Notes: generated by a model from the sequence alone, not told the origin. 64,000 bases of DNA from Buchananella sp. 14KM1171 (GCF_041380365.1 NZ_CP159981.1:2108001-2172000); one strand, 5' to 3'; shown: positions 35,757-44,996, numbered from the stretch's first letter. Numbers and translations: made by a program.

Positions 35757-36712
35757 ATCAGTTGTCCGGTCAGGCGTACGACCTTGTGGAGGATGCTCGA
35801 CATATTCTAGAGCTACTAGGCATGGATAGAGAACGCAGCAATGAACGTTCTGCGTTGGTGCTCCTCGCGCTGTCAAATCTCTCGCCCGGCATGTCCTGGG
35901 CCGAGGTAGAAAGTCCCCTCTTAGGTACTCGCGCCATCATGGACTTCATGCGCGATAAATTTGCTAGGGAGTACGCCCCCAATACTCGAGAAACTGTGCG
36001 CCGATTCACGCTTCATCAGTTTGTGGAAGCTGGAATTGTTGTGCAGAATGTGGATGATCCGCAGCGTCCAGTGAACTCTCCTTATTGGAACTACAGTCTG
36101 TCCATGCCAGTAAGAACCCTGTTGGCAAGCTACGGTAGCGATGCTTGGCAGAGTCGCCTTCGGGACTATCTTGTTGAGCGGCCTGGGCTGATAGCGCTTT
36201 ATGCCGCCGAGCGAGAGATGGAAAAGATCCCCGTCGCGCTTCCGGATGGAGATTTAGTTGCTCTATCGCCTGGTGGGCAGAACGAACTTATTAGGTCAAT
36301 GGTGGAAGAGTTCTGTCCTCGCTATGCCCCGGGAGGTGTGGTGCTATATGTTGGGGATGCGGACAGTAAGTGGGCTATATTCGCGCAGAATGATCTTAAA
36401 GCTCTAGGTGTTGACATTGACCGGCACGGCAAGATGCCCGATCTAGTTGTGTATCTCCCGGATAGAGGGTGGCTTCTTTTGATGGAGGCTGTGATATCTC
36501 ATGGCCCCGTCGATGCAAAGCGAAAGCGGGAACTGGAAGAACTTTTTGTCAACGCGGCAGTTGGCCTTGTTTTTGTGTCATGTTTTCCAAGCCGTGCGGT
36601 GTACCGGCGTTACGCCGATAAGATTGCGTGGGAATCTGAGGTTTGGTTCGCCGATGAGCCAACTCACATGTTGCACCTCAATGGAGAGCGGTTTCTTGGT
36701 CCCTACGACTGA
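35753..36712 (+). CDS. Type II restriction endonuclease, BsuBI/PstI family
   Basis: 319 residues. The C-terminal third carries the family signature: MPDLVVY, LLMEAVISHGPVDAKRKRELEELF, FVSCFPSRAVYRRY, IAWESEVWFADEPTHMLHLNGERFLGPY. In this family the PD...E...K-type residues around PDLVV and EAVISHGPVDAKR form the metal site; members cut CTGCAG. The N-terminal half is the helical domain seen in PstI-type enzymes. ATG overlaps the methyltransferase stop, so the nuclease is translated after the methyltransferase. Lower GC than neighbours. Confidence 0.92.
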   Translation: MNQLSGQAYDLVEDARHILELLGMDRERSNERSALVLLALSNLSPGMSWAEVESPLLGTRAIMDFMRDKFAREYAPNTRETVRRFTLHQFVEAGIVVQNVDDPQRPVNSPYWNYSLSMPVRTLLASYGSDAWQSRLRDYLVERPGLIALYAAEREMEKIPVALPDGDLVALSPGGQNELIRSMVEEFCPRYAPGGVVLYVGDADSKWAIFAQNDLKALGVDIDRHGKMPDLVVYLPDRGWLLLMEAVISHGPVDAKRKRELEELFVNAAVGLVFVSCFPSRAVYRRYADKIAWESEVWFADEPTHMLHLNGERFLGPYD

Positions 36713-37081
36713 TTTTCCGGCTCCTTACAGGCGAGGGTGTTGCTGGGGTGAGGGTGGTCTTCGCGCGTGGTGGCGGCTCTGTTGCCTCCGTGGTGCCTGT
36801 GCTGTTGGGATCGCTGGTGGCTCGGTCCTGGGGCTGTCTTGGGGCGCCGTCCTGGTGGAGCGGTGGCGGTGTTGAGTGGGAGCGGGAGCAGCGCCAGTAC
36901 ACGGGCCAGGTGGTGGACGGCATGCGCGAGCGCCTACTCGGCAGCACGTAGGGACGCGGGCTGCGGGCTCCTGGCCGGCGGGAGCGTGCCGTGGGCTCCT
37001 GGTCGGCGCGTGCCGGGCAGGTGGAAGCGGACCGTGCCGGTGGTCGTTGCGCAAACGGTTGCGCCTTTATGGTTCCTGTTT

Positions 37082-37187
37082 GGCCCTTGTTGTAGCGCTT
37101 GTGGCTTTATGGCACCTCTTGTAGCGCTACGGGGCCGGTTAACGCCTCAATAGGTTGCACAAAGGCGCAAGAGGAACAACAAGGGCC
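37082..37187. repeat. Inverted and direct repeat cluster
   Basis: GGCCCTTGTTG (37082-37092) faces CAACAAGGGCC (37177-37187). TGTAGCGCT occurs at 37091-37099 and 37120-37128, each preceded by CTTTATGG. It could be a recombination site or the end of a decayed mobile element. Confidence 0.55.
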
Positions 37188-37500
37188 CAAGAGCTGCAAC
37201 AAAGGCTCAACCGCTTGTGCAAGCCCCGGGCCGCAAGCCACCCGCCGCCCCGCGACGGATGAGACCAAAGCGATCAGGCGCGGCGCGCGCGATCGGCCCG
37301 CCCAACACCAACGAGCCCCGCAGAGTTCGCCACTGACACGCGGAAGAAGAGGACCGGTGTCGCGAGGCTCGTGTGGCGTTTCCCTGTAGAGAGGCAAGGA
37401 AGCGGATCGGGCGGGCTAAGGTTCCTCGCGCGGGGTGAGGTTTCCCGCGCACGCGCCGAATGCCGCCGGCCTGGCTGAGGCTTTCGGGGCAGAACCCGCA

Positions 37501-37649
37501 GTCCCCGCCTGCGCTCCCCGGGGCCAGACAGGTAACCAGCCGGGCAGGGGCAACGCTGAAGTGTCCCCGCCTGCGCTCCCCGGGGCCAGAGCTGTCCAGT
37601 CCGTTGATAGCGCGGAACTCCTCCCCCGCCTCCGCTCCCCAGGGCCAGT
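37501..37649. repeat. Three CRISPR-like direct repeats, no cas genes
   Basis: GTCCCCGCCTGCGCTCCCCG plus GGGCCAGA (28 nt) at 37501 and again, identical, at 37563. A degenerate third copy (CCCCGCCTCCGCTCCCC then AGGGCCAG) starts near 37622. Unit spacing is 62 and about 59 nt, leaving unlike 31-34-nt segments between. Size resembles a tiny CRISPR array, but the spacing is uneven, the hairpin is not canonical and no cas gene is in the window. Confidence 0.5.
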
Positions 37650-38066
37650 GGCATGCGCGCGGAGGCGGCATTCACCCCCGGCCCCGGCCCGCTACCGTCC
37701 ACTGGCCAGAGGTGTGCGCGAGCGCGACCGACTCACCCCTGCCTCGCAAATGTTGCAACGGGGTACATACGACCGCACGCTTGTGCGCTCGGGGGCAATG
37801 CGCCAGCGCCCACCACCGCCCCCACCTCCACCTGTGAAGAGCCGGAAATGCTGGGCTCGATAGTGGCTTGGGAATCTTCTCGGTATCCAGCGCGGAGTGG
37901 TTGGTGTGCGGCATTACAGGCTGAGCGCATGGGGGATAGGCGCACGCGCCTGGCTGGTTTTGGGGTCGGCCCACGAAGTGCAACTCTGTGGTCGCCATCG
38001 GTGGCGGATGGGGAGGTAATTTGGCCCCGAGGTATGTTTGTGCCCGTCCGGTGATCAACTCGACCA

Positions 38067-38168
38067 GCGGGGGCGGAGCCGCTGGAGGTGTGGCACGCCC
38101 TGTGTGACGCGCTAGAGCGGCCCGACGCGAAGTGGGCCCACCGGGGCGCGGTCAACAGGCGCCGCTAG
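38067..38168 (+). pseudogene. Right copy of DUF3046 3' end (81-bp repeat plus original tail)
   Basis: Repeats the last third of DUF3046 (AEPLEVWHALCDALERPDAKW) and runs to its own stop TAG at 38166-38168 with a different end (AVNRR). It has no start codon or ribosome binding site. The direct repeat proper is 38067-38147. It is probably the original gene end, displaced by island insertion. Confidence 0.88.
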
Positions 38169-38253
38169 GGCGGGGGAGGCTACCCCTTGCGTCGATAGTT
38201 CAAATTTGAAAGACTGTCGGCAGTTCAACTCCCGTCCCGACCTGGAGGTCGCC

Positions 38254-39552
38254 ATGAACATGCAATTCGGCGTTATGTCCGTAGGGGACCTGACCGTGGA
38301 TCCCACCACCGGCGTGGCCCCCACCGAGCACGACCGCCTCAAGGCGTTGGTGCGCATCGCCGTCCACGCGGAGGAGGTGGGGCTGGACGTCTTTGCCCAG
38401 GGTGAGCACCACAACCCGCCCTTCATGGTCTCCTCGCCCACCACCTCCCTGGGATTCATCGCCGCCCAGACCAAGCGCATCGTGCTGTCTACCTCCACCA
38501 CCCTGATCACCACCAACGACCCGGTGAAGATCGCGGAGGACTACGCCACCCTGCAGCACCTGGCTGACGGGCGCGTGGACCTGATGCTCGGGCGCGGCAA
38601 CACCGGGCCCGTCTACCCCTGGTTCGGCCAGGACATCCGCAACGGCATCCAGCTGGCGGTAGAGAACTACGCGCTGCTGCGGCGCCTGTGGGACGAGGAC
38701 GTGGTGGACTGGGAGGGGCGCTTCAGGACCCCGCTGCACGGCTTCACCGCCACGCCCCGGCCGCTGGACGGAGTAGCGCCCTTCGTGTGGCACGGCTCCA
38801 TCCGCAGCCCGGAGATCGCGGAGCAGGCCGCCTACTACGGGGACGGCTTCTTCCACAACAACATCTTCTGGCCCGCCCACCACACCGCGCGCATGGTGGA
38901 GCTCTACCGCACCCGCTTCGCCCACTACGGGCACGGCACCAAGGAGCAGGCAATCGTCGGGCTGGGCGGCCAGGTGTTCATGGCCCGCCGCTCCCAGGAC
39001 GCCGTGCGCCAGTTCCGCCCCTACTTCGACAACGCCCCGGTCTACGGGCACGGCCCCAGCCTGGAGGAGTTCTCATCCCAGACCCCGCTCACCGTGGGCA
39101 GCCCGCAGGAGGTCATCGACCGCACCCTGTCCTTCCGCGACGTGGTGGGCGACTACCAGCGCCAGCTCTTCCTGATCGACCACGCCGGCCTGCCCCTGGC
39201 CACCGTGCTGGAGCAGCTGGACTTTCTGGGCGAGATCCTGCCCACGCTGCGCGCGGAGTTCGATGCGCGCCGCGCCCCTGGTGTGCCGGCCGCCCCCACC
39301 CACGCCGCCCGCGTGGCCGCCCAGGCGGCAAGCGGGCAGTCGGACGGTCCCGAGGCGGTCGAGCTCAGCGCCGCCGGTGGCTCCACTGGCCAGTTCGGCG
39401 TACTGGAGGCGGGTGCGGACCACTTCGGGCCCCGCGTGCGCTCCAGCCAGGACACCGCCACCGGCTCCTCGTTCTACCCGCAGGCCGCCTCCGAGGAGGC
39501 CGCGCTGCGCCGCGTGGACGACCTGCTGGCGGGGGAGGGTAACAACCAATGA
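38254..39552 (+). CDS. LLM-class flavin-dependent oxidoreductase
   Basis: Bacterial luciferase-like monooxygenase fold using FMNH2. Seen: MQFGVMSVGDLTVDP, AEEVGLDVFAQGEHHNPPF (the EHH motif), LMLGRGNTGPVYPWFG, WHGSIRSPEIAEQAAYYGDGFFHNN. 432 residues; the last 80 are low-complexity. ATG at 38254 with GGAGG ribosome binding site. It overlaps the FMN reductase gene (ATGA), which would supply reduced flavin. The pair resembles CE1758/CE1759-type actinobacterial two-component systems. The substrate is unknown. Confidence 0.9.
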   Translation: MNMQFGVMSVGDLTVDPTTGVAPTEHDRLKALVRIAVHAEEVGLDVFAQGEHHNPPFMVSSPTTSLGFIAAQTKRIVLSTSTTLITTNDPVKIAEDYATLQHLADGRVDLMLGRGNTGPVYPWFGQDIRNGIQLAVENYALLRRLWDEDVVDWEGRFRTPLHGFTATPRPLDGVAPFVWHGSIRSPEIAEQAAYYGDGFFHNNIFWPAHHTARMVELYRTRFAHYGHGTKEQAIVGLGGQVFMARRSQDAVRQFRPYFDNAPVYGHGPSLEEFSSQTPLTVGSPQEVIDRTLSFRDVVGDYQRQLFLIDHAGLPLATVLEQLDFLGEILPTLRAEFDARRAPGVPAAPTHAARVAAQAASGQSDGPEAVELSAAGGSTGQFGVLEAGADHFGPRVRSSQDTATGSSFYPQAASEEAALRRVDDLLAGEGNNQ

Positions 39553-40367
39553 CGCGCCTGGTCGTGATCGACGCCTCGCTCTCCGAGTCCGGCTCCTCCA
39601 CCCGCCTGGCCCGCGAATTGTGGAGCCACCTGCCCGCGCACTGGCAACGCACCCACATCCAGCTGCGCCCCCTAGCCCGCGACCTAGCCGACTCCCTGCT
39701 GGTGGGATTTGCCACGCCGACCCTGGAACGCGCCTACGAGGCGGTGGGAATGGCCGACGCTGCCGTCGTGGTCACCCCGATCTACCAGTCCTCCTACTCC
39801 GGCCTGCTCAAGCTGTTCCTGGACCTGCTGCCGGAGGGTGCCCTGGCCGGCGTGCCGGTCATCGCCGCCGCCACCGGCGGCAGCACCCGCCACGCCCTGG
39901 CCGTGGACCACTCCCTGCGTCCCCTGCTGACCTACCTGCGCGCGGAGGTAGTACCCGCCGGGATCTACGCCGCCGCAGAGGACTGGGGCGTCACCGCCGC
40001 GGACTCCAGCGGAGACGAGGAAGGCGGGCTGGGGCGGCGCGTGCGCCGCGCGGCCCGCCAGCTCGCCGCTGCGGTCGCGGCCAAGGCCCCGCAACCCCAG
40101 GGCGGGCCAGAGGGCGGCGTGGCTGGCCGGGAGGCTGGCGGAACGTCGTCCCCTGCTCAAAGCGCGGTGGGCGGGGCCATGGCCCACGGTGTGGGGGCGG
40201 CGGGCGGAACGTCGGCCACCGACGAGGCGGAGAGCGGCGCGGATGTGGTCGATACTACCCCCGTCCAGCAGGCGCAAACCGCCGCCGCCTGGAAAGCTAG
40301 TGTGCGCGGCGATCAGCTCGCCACCTTCACCCCCTTCGAGGAATTGTTAGCCCAGGTCAATCAATGA
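39549..40367 (+). CDS. NAD(P)H-dependent FMN reductase
   Basis: Flavodoxin-like reductase (SsuE/MsuE/CE1759 type), 272 residues. Seen: LVVIDASLSESGSSTRLA (phosphate loop), VVVTPIYQSSYSGLLKLFLDLLP, IAAATGGSTRHAL. The core ends near residue 180. After it comes a low-complexity Gly/Ala-rich segment (about 180-250) whose DNA holds two copies of the intergenic GGCGGAACGTCG repeat, at 40137-40149 and 40201-40220. The protein then ends in a conserved-looking [14 protein letters not shown] tail. Start and stop overlap both neighbours by 4 nt. Confidence 0.88.
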   Translation: MTRLVVIDASLSESGSSTRLARELWSHLPAHWQRTHIQLRPLARDLADSLLVGFATPTLERAYEAVGMADAAVVVTPIYQSSYSGLLKLFLDLLPEGALAGVPVIAAATGGSTRHALAVDHSLRPLLTYLRAEVVPAGIYAAAEDWGVTAADSSGDEEGGLGRRVRRAARQLAAAVAAKAPQPQGGPEGGVAGREAGGTSSPAQSAVGGAMAHGVGAAGGTSATDEAESGADVVDTTPVQQAQTAAAWKASVRGDQLATFTPFEELLAQVNQ

Positions 40368-40828
40368 GACTAAGAAAACAGCGCCTGCGGGCATGGCGTG
40401 CGTACTACGAGTATTCGGCCCGCGTAACCGGCGTGCTCGAATACAGACTGCGCACGCGTTCTGGTCTCTCCAGCGGCGACTACAACATCCTCCTGGTGCT
40501 CTACGAGGCAGGAGAGCCGCTGCGTATGGGCACCATCGCGCAGCGCATCGCCTTCGCGCCCTCCCGCCTGACGTACGCGGTTAGCGGGCTGGAAACTCGC
40601 GGCCTGGTGGAGCGCCAAGCCGACCCGAACGACCGTCGGGCCGCCGCCGTCCAGCTCACCGAGGCCGGTCGCCAGCTGTTCCGCGAGGCAGCCGGGCCGC
40701 ACCTCGAAGACGTCTGCGAGCTCGTGATGGAAGAACTCACCGAGGAAGAGGTGGCCGCCATGGACGCCATCTTCACGCGGCTCGCCGGGCGCCTGGAGCA
40801 GGCGACACGCCGAACCGAGGCCGAGTAG
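40364..40828 (+). CDS. MarR-family transcriptional regulator
   Basis: 154 residues with a winged helix: [69 protein letters not shown], i.e. the LVER and DPNDRR wing motif. ATG overlaps the FMN reductase stop by 4 nt, so it is the third gene of the oxidoreductase operon and a likely regulator of it, perhaps responding to the substrate or oxidants. The inducer cannot be read from sequence. Confidence 0.92.
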   Translation: MRLRKQRLRAWRAYYEYSARVTGVLEYRLRTRSGLSSGDYNILLVLYEAGEPLRMGTIAQRIAFAPSRLTYAVSGLETRGLVERQADPNDRRAAAVQLTEAGRQLFREAAGPHLEDVCELVMEELTEEEVAAMDAIFTRLAGRLEQATRRTEAE

Positions 40829-40832
40829 GCGA

Positions 40833-40848
40833 TCGAACAACTGTTCGG
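40833..40848. promoter_or_regulatory. LexA-binding SOS box upstream of recA
   Basis: TCGAACAACTGTTCGG fits the actinobacterial/Bacillus SOS consensus CGAAC-N4-GTTCG exactly. It lies 160 nt before the recA ATG, right after the MarR stop. Confidence 0.88.
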
Positions 40849-41007
40849 CTAGGGTGTGCTCAGGCGAGGCTCCGGCCCACTGCTCGCGCACCGTGCGCAG
40901 GGGGCTGGAGTAAATGTTGGTGGCCGCGCATAGTCTCGCTACCGCGGGCCCGGAGAGGGCCTGACGGCAAAGGCCAGTTCTGCCCGAGACTCACAAGGAG
41001 AAACCCC

Positions 41008-42177
41008 ATGGCGCAAATTGGTGGCACCGACCGTGCCAAGGCACTGGAACTGGCGCTCAGCCAGATCGACAAGCAGTTCGGCAAGGGCTCAGTAATGCGC
41101 CTGGGAGACGACTCCCGCCCGCCCGTGGCCGTGATCCCCACCGGGTCCGTCGCCCTCGACGTCGCCCTGGGAACCGGCGGCCTGCCGCGCGGGCGCATCG
41201 TGGAGATCTACGGGCCCGAGTCCTCCGGTAAGACCACCGTCGCCCTGCACGCGGTGGCCTCCGCCCAGCGCGCCGGCGGCAACGCCGCCTTCATTGACGC
41301 CGAGCACGCCCTGGACCCCGAGTACGCCCGCAAGCTGGGCGTGGACGTGGACAACCTGCTGGTCAGCCAGCCCGACACCGGCGAGCAGGCCCTCGAGATC
41401 GCGGACATGCTGATCCGCTCCGGCGGCCTGGACATCATCGTCATCGACTCCGTGGCCGCCCTGGTGCCCAAGGCCGAAATCGAGGGCGAGATGGGCGACT
41501 CCCACGTCGGCCTGCAGGCCCGCCTCATGAGCCAGGCCCTGCGCAAGATCACCGGCGCGCTCTCCGCCTCCGGCACCACCGCCATCTTCATCAACCAGCT
41601 CCGCGAGAAGATCGGCGTGTTCTTCGGTTCCCCCGAAACCACCACCGGTGGAAAGGCACTGAAGTTCTACGCCTCCGTGCGCATCGACGTGCGCCGCATC
41701 GAGACCCTCAAGGAGGGCGGCGAACCCATCGGTAACCGCACCCGCGCCAAGATCGTGAAGAACAAGATGGCCCCGCCCTTCAAGCAGGCCGAGTTCGACA
41801 TCCTCTACGGCCAGGGCATCTCCCGCGAGGGCGGCCTGATCGACCTGGGCGTCGAGACCGGGGTGGTGCGCAAGTCCGGCTCCTGGTTCACCTACGAAGG
41901 CGACCAGCTGGGGCAGGGCAAGGAGAACGTGCGCAACTTCCTCAAGGACAACCCGGAGCTCGCCAACGAGATCGAGCAGAAGATCCTGGCCCACCTGGGA
42001 GTCGGGGAGGCCGGCCGGGCCGCCAAGGCGGCCGCCGAAGCCCAGGCCGCCGGGGGCTCCGGGGAGGCCGACGCCGCAGCCGCAGCGGCCGCCAAGGCCG
42101 TGGCCGGAGTGCGCGGGAAGGCCGGGGCCGCGCGCGGCAAGGCCGCCCGCAACAGCGAGGACGCCGGAGGCTTCTAG
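41008..42177 (+). CDS. recA: Recombinase RecA
   Basis: Strand-exchange ATPase and co-protease for LexA. 389 residues: [23 protein letters not shown], Walker [36 protein letters not shown], Walker [11 protein letters not shown], and loop L2 [31 protein letters not shown]. The C-terminal 45 residues are Ala/Gly/Lys-rich, longer than in E. coli. ATG with AAGGAG ribosome binding site. No intein. The stop overlaps the recX GTG by one base. Confidence 0.99.
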   Translation: MAQIGGTDRAKALELALSQIDKQFGKGSVMRLGDDSRPPVAVIPTGSVALDVALGTGGLPRGRIVEIYGPESSGKTTVALHAVASAQRAGGNAAFIDAEHALDPEYARKLGVDVDNLLVSQPDTGEQALEIADMLIRSGGLDIIVIDSVAALVPKAEIEGEMGDSHVGLQARLMSQALRKITGALSASGTTAIFINQLREKIGVFFGSPETTTGGKALKFYASVRIDVRRIETLKEGGEPIGNRTRAKIVKNKMAPPFKQAEFDILYGQGISREGGLIDLGVETGVVRKSGSWFTYEGDQLGQGKENVRNFLKDNPELANEIEQKILAHLGVGEAGRAAKAAAEAQAAGGSGEADAAAAAAAKAVAGVRGKAGAARGKAARNSEDAGGF

Positions 42178-42956
42178 TGCGCCCCGACCCGAACGAGGCG
42201 GGGAAGCCGGGGAGCGGGAAGCCCGCTCCGAGGCGCGCCGGGCGGGAGAGAGCCGGGCGCGAGAGAGCCGGGCGGGAGCCCGGCGGCGCCCCCGCCTCGC
42301 TAGAGGAACTGCTGCGCAGCGGCCTGGTGCAACTGGGCACAGACGGGCTGGGGGCCGCCGGCAAGGCGGCCCCGCCCCCGCGTGGGCGGGCCAAGACCAC
42401 GGGCGGGCGGGCCAAGACCACGGGCACCGCGGCCGACGGGACGCAAACCCCGGTGGGGGAACTGCCCCTGGAGCAGCAGGTGGACCTGGCCCGCGAGGCG
42501 GCGCTGAAGTCCCTGACCGTCTGCGCCCGCACGCGCCAGCAGCTCACCCAGAGCCTAGGGCGCAAGGGATTTGCCCAGCCCGCAGTGGAGAGCGTGCTGG
42601 ACCGCCTCACCGAGGTGGGTCTGATCGACGACGCCGCCTACGCGGCGGCCCTGGTGCGCACCCGTGCCCAGGAAAAGGGCCTGGCGCGCAAAGCCATCGC
42701 GGTGGAGCTGGCCCGCAAGGGCATAGATCGCCAAGATGCTGCGGCGGCGCTGGATCAGCTCAGCGAGGACGACGAGCGTGCCACGGCGCTCGGGCTGGCG
42801 CGGGCCAAGGCCCGCGCCACCGCCCGCCTGGACTACCCCGTGCGGCTGCGCCGCATCGTGGCGCACCTGGGGCGCAAGGGGTACAACAGTGAGGTAGCGC
42901 TGAGCGCAGCCCGCGCCGCGCTGGCCGAGGAATGGGACCGCGCAGATGACCAGTGA
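42177..42956 (+). CDS. recX: Regulatory protein RecX
   Basis: Negative regulator of RecA filaments. The C-terminal 150 residues match RecX three-helix repeats: REAALKSLTVCARTRQQLTQSLGRKGF, VESVLDRLTEVGLIDDAAYAAALVRTRAQEKGLARKAIAVELARKGI, and the third repeat with YPVRLRRIVAHLGRKGY. 259 residues; the N-terminal 100 are low-complexity and include duplicated units AGRER (twice) and GRAKTTG (twice) that come from DNA tandem repeats. GTG start overlaps the recA stop; its own end overlaps cinA by 11 nt. Confidence 0.93.
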   Translation: MRPDPNEAGKPGSGKPAPRRAGRERAGRERAGREPGGAPASLEELLRSGLVQLGTDGLGAAGKAAPPPRGRAKTTGGRAKTTGTAADGTQTPVGELPLEQQVDLAREAALKSLTVCARTRQQLTQSLGRKGFAQPAVESVLDRLTEVGLIDDAAYAAALVRTRAQEKGLARKAIAVELARKGIDRQDAAAALDQLSEDDERATALGLARAKARATARLDYPVRLRRIVAHLGRKGYNSEVALSAARAALAEEWDRADDQ

Positions 42957-43482
42957 GAAGGCAACCCCGCAGCGCCCCGCTGCGGGCGGCGCGCTGGACC
43001 GGGCCGCCGCGCGGCTCGTGGCCGCGCTGCTGGCACGCGGGCTGAGCGTGGCCACCGCAGAGTCCCTCACCGGCGGGCTGGTCAGCGCCAGCATCGCCAG
43101 CGTGGCCGGAGCCTCCGGCACGCTGCGCGGCGCCGCGGTCACCTACGCCACGGACACCAAGGCCAGCCTGCTCGGGGTGGAGCCCGCCCTGCTGGAGCGG
43201 CACGGTCCGGTACACCCGGAGGTGGCCGCGCAGATGGCGCGGGGAGCTGCCCGCGTCTTTGCCGCCGACGTGGCCCTGGCCACCACCGGCGTGGCCGGCC
43301 CGGGCCCCCACGACGGGCACGCGCCCGGCACCGGTTTCATCGCGCTGCATTTTGGCAACACCCTGCCTGACGAAACCCGGGTGGAGGCCTTCGCCGTCGA
43401 GGGGGACAGAAACGAGGTGCGCGAACGGGTTAGCGCCCTGGTGCTGGAGCGCGCCGGCGCGCTCATATGCTTGCCGCGATGA
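42946..43482 (+). CDS. CinA C-terminal domain protein (nicotinamide-nucleotide amidase PncC)
   Basis: Single-domain CinA/PncC, 178 residues. Seen: [23 protein letters not shown] (catalytic Ser and Lys region), [25 protein letters not shown]. The family deamidates NMN to NaMN in pyridine-nucleotide salvage. It overlaps recX by 11 nt and the miaB start by ATGA, so it is part of the recA-recX-cinA-miaB run. In most actinobacteria this gene precedes recA; the order is changed here. Confidence 0.9.
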   Translation: MTSEKATPQRPAAGGALDRAAARLVAALLARGLSVATAESLTGGLVSASIASVAGASGTLRGAAVTYATDTKASLLGVEPALLERHGPVHPEVAAQMARGAARVFAADVALATTGVAGPGPHDGHAPGTGFIALHFGNTLPDETRVEAFAVEGDRNEVRERVSALVLERAGALICLPR

Positions 43483-44996
43483 GCACTCCACGCACCTACC
43501 ACGTCCGCACCCTCGGGTGCCAGATGAACGTCCACGACTCCGAGCGCATGGCCGGCCTGCTATTCGAGGCCGGCATGGTCCCGGTCGAGGAAGTCCCAGA
43601 GGCCGCAGCGCGCGCCACCGCCGCAGGCGACGGTGGCGCCGACGTCGTGGTCATCAACACGTGCTCCGTGCGGGAGAACGCCGCCACCCGCCTCTACGGC
43701 AACCTGGGGCAGCTGGCCGCCGTCAAGCGGGAGCGGCCCGGCATGCAGATCGCCGTCGGTGGCTGCCTGGCCCAGCAGCTGCGCGGCACGCTGCTGGACA
43801 AGGCGCCGTGGGTGGACGTCGTCTTCGGCACCCACAACATCGACGTGCTACCCACCCTGCTCGAGCGGGCCCGCCACAACCACCGGGCCGCCGTGGAGAT
43901 CGAGGAATCCCTCAAGGTCTTCCCCTCCACGCTGCCCACGCGACGCGACTCCGCCTTCTCCGGCTGGGTGTCCATCTCCGTGGGCTGCAACAACACCTGC
44001 ACCTTCTGCATCGTGCCCCAGTTGCGCGGCAAGGAGCGCGACCGCCGCCCCGGCGACGTGCTGGCAGAGGTCGAGGCGCTGGTCTCCCAGGGCGTGGTGG
44101 AGGTGACCCTGCTAGGCCAGAACGTCAACTCCTACGGCGTCTCCTTCGGTGACCGGGGTGCCTTCGCCAAGCTGTTGCGCGCCTGTGGCCAGATCGAGGG
44201 GCTGGAGCGGGTGCGCTTCACCTCCCCGCACCCGGCCGCCTTCACCACGGACGTGATCGACGCGATGGCCGAGACGCCGAACGTGATGCCCTCCCTGCAC
44301 ATGCCGCTGCAGTCCGGCTCGGACCGGATCCTGCGCGCCATGCGCCGCTCCTACCGCTCGGCCCGCTTCCTGGACATCCTGTCCCAGGTGCGCGAGCGCC
44401 TGCCGCACGCCGCGATCACCACCGACATCATCGTGGGCTTCCCGGGAGAAACCGAGGAGGACTTCCAGCGCACCCTGGAGGTGGTGGAGGCCTCCCGCTT
44501 CTCCAGCGCCTTCACCTTCCAGTACAGCCCGCGCCCCAACACGCCGGCGGCGGACCTGGAGGGCCAGCTGCCGGCCGACGTGATGGCCGACCGCTACCAG
44601 CGCCTGGTCAACCTGCAAGAGCGCATCTCCGCCGAGGAGAACGCCGCGCAGGCCGGCCGCACCGTGGAGATCCTGGTGGCCGAGGGCGAGGGCCGCAAGG
44701 ACGACGCCACCGCCCGCATCTCCGGGCGCGCCCCCGACAACCGGCTGGTGCACCTGAGCCTGCCGCCGGACATGCCGGCCAGCGAGCGGCCCCGCCCGGG
44801 TGACTTCGTCACCACCACGATCACGCGCGGCGCCCCGCACCACCTGGTGGCCGACGCTGCCCTGAGCGGTGGACTCTTTGAGGTGCGCCGCTCCCGGGGC
44901 GGCGACGCCTGGGAGGCCGAGCAGGCCGAGCCCTGCCTGGAGAAGGACACCGCGCCGGTCAGCCTGGGCATCCCCCTCATGCGCCGGCCCAGCTAG
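43479..44996 (+). CDS. miaB: tRNA-2-methylthio-N6-dimethylallyladenosine synthase
   Basis: Radical SAM methylthiotransferase acting on i6A37. 505 residues: the N-terminal UPF0004 domain with three Cys ([24 protein letters not shown]) for one 4Fe-4S cluster, the radical SAM CxxxCxxC motif [28 protein letters not shown], and a C-terminal TRAM domain. I place the start at ATG 43479 (overlapping the cinA stop) since [14 protein letters not shown] is the family beginning. It makes the modification on the product of MiaA, encoded 1.1 kb downstream. Confidence 0.97.
   Translation: MSTPRTYHVRTLGCQMNVHDSERMAGLLFEAGMVPVEEVPEAAARATAAGDGGADVVVINTCSVRENAATRLYGNLGQLAAVKRERPGMQIAVGGCLAQQLRGTLLDKAPWVDVVFGTHNIDVLPTLLERARHNHRAAVEIEESLKVFPSTLPTRRDSAFSGWVSISVGCNNTCTFCIVPQLRGKERDRRPGDVLAEVEALVSQGVVEVTLLGQNVNSYGVSFGDRGAFAKLLRACGQIEGLERVRFTSPHPAAFTTDVIDAMAETPNVMPSLHMPLQSGSDRILRAMRRSYRSARFLDILSQVRERLPHAAITTDIIVGFPGETEEDFQRTLEVVEASRFSSAFTFQYSPRPNTPAADLEGQLPADVMADRYQRLVNLQERISAEENAAQAGRTVEILVAEGEGRKDDATARISGRAPDNRLVHLSLPPDMPASERPRPGDFVTTTITRGAPHHLVADAALSGGLFEVRRSRGGDAWEAEQAEPCLEKDTAPVSLGIPLMRRPS

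Larger units (their letters stand above)
36713..38066. other. Repeat-rich noncoding tail of RM island
   Basis: About 1.35 kb after the nuclease with no convincing gene. A 67-codon frame at 36748-36951 (GTG start, ends MRERLLGST) is a weak candidate or a remnant. At 37037-37190 direct and inverted repeats are packed together (CTTTATGG, TGTAGCGCT twice, GGCCCTTGTTG with its inverse). At 37501-37650 three CRISPR-like direct repeats occur. The rest, to 38066, shows no coding signal I trust. Confidence 0.55.

Noticed and set aside
36748..36951. 67-codon frame after the restriction endonuclease
   Set aside because: No clear ribosome binding site or motif; kept only as a remark in the island-tail description.
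37501..37649. A bona fide CRISPR array
   Set aside because: Only two exact repeats, uneven spacing and no cas genes; reported as CRISPR-like repeat only.
37653..38054. 133-codon frame in the island tail
   Set aside because: Low-complexity, no ribosome binding site, overlaps equally long frames on both strands.
41008..42177. Intein in recA, as in some mycobacteria
   Set aside because: RecA motifs run without interruption over a normal length.
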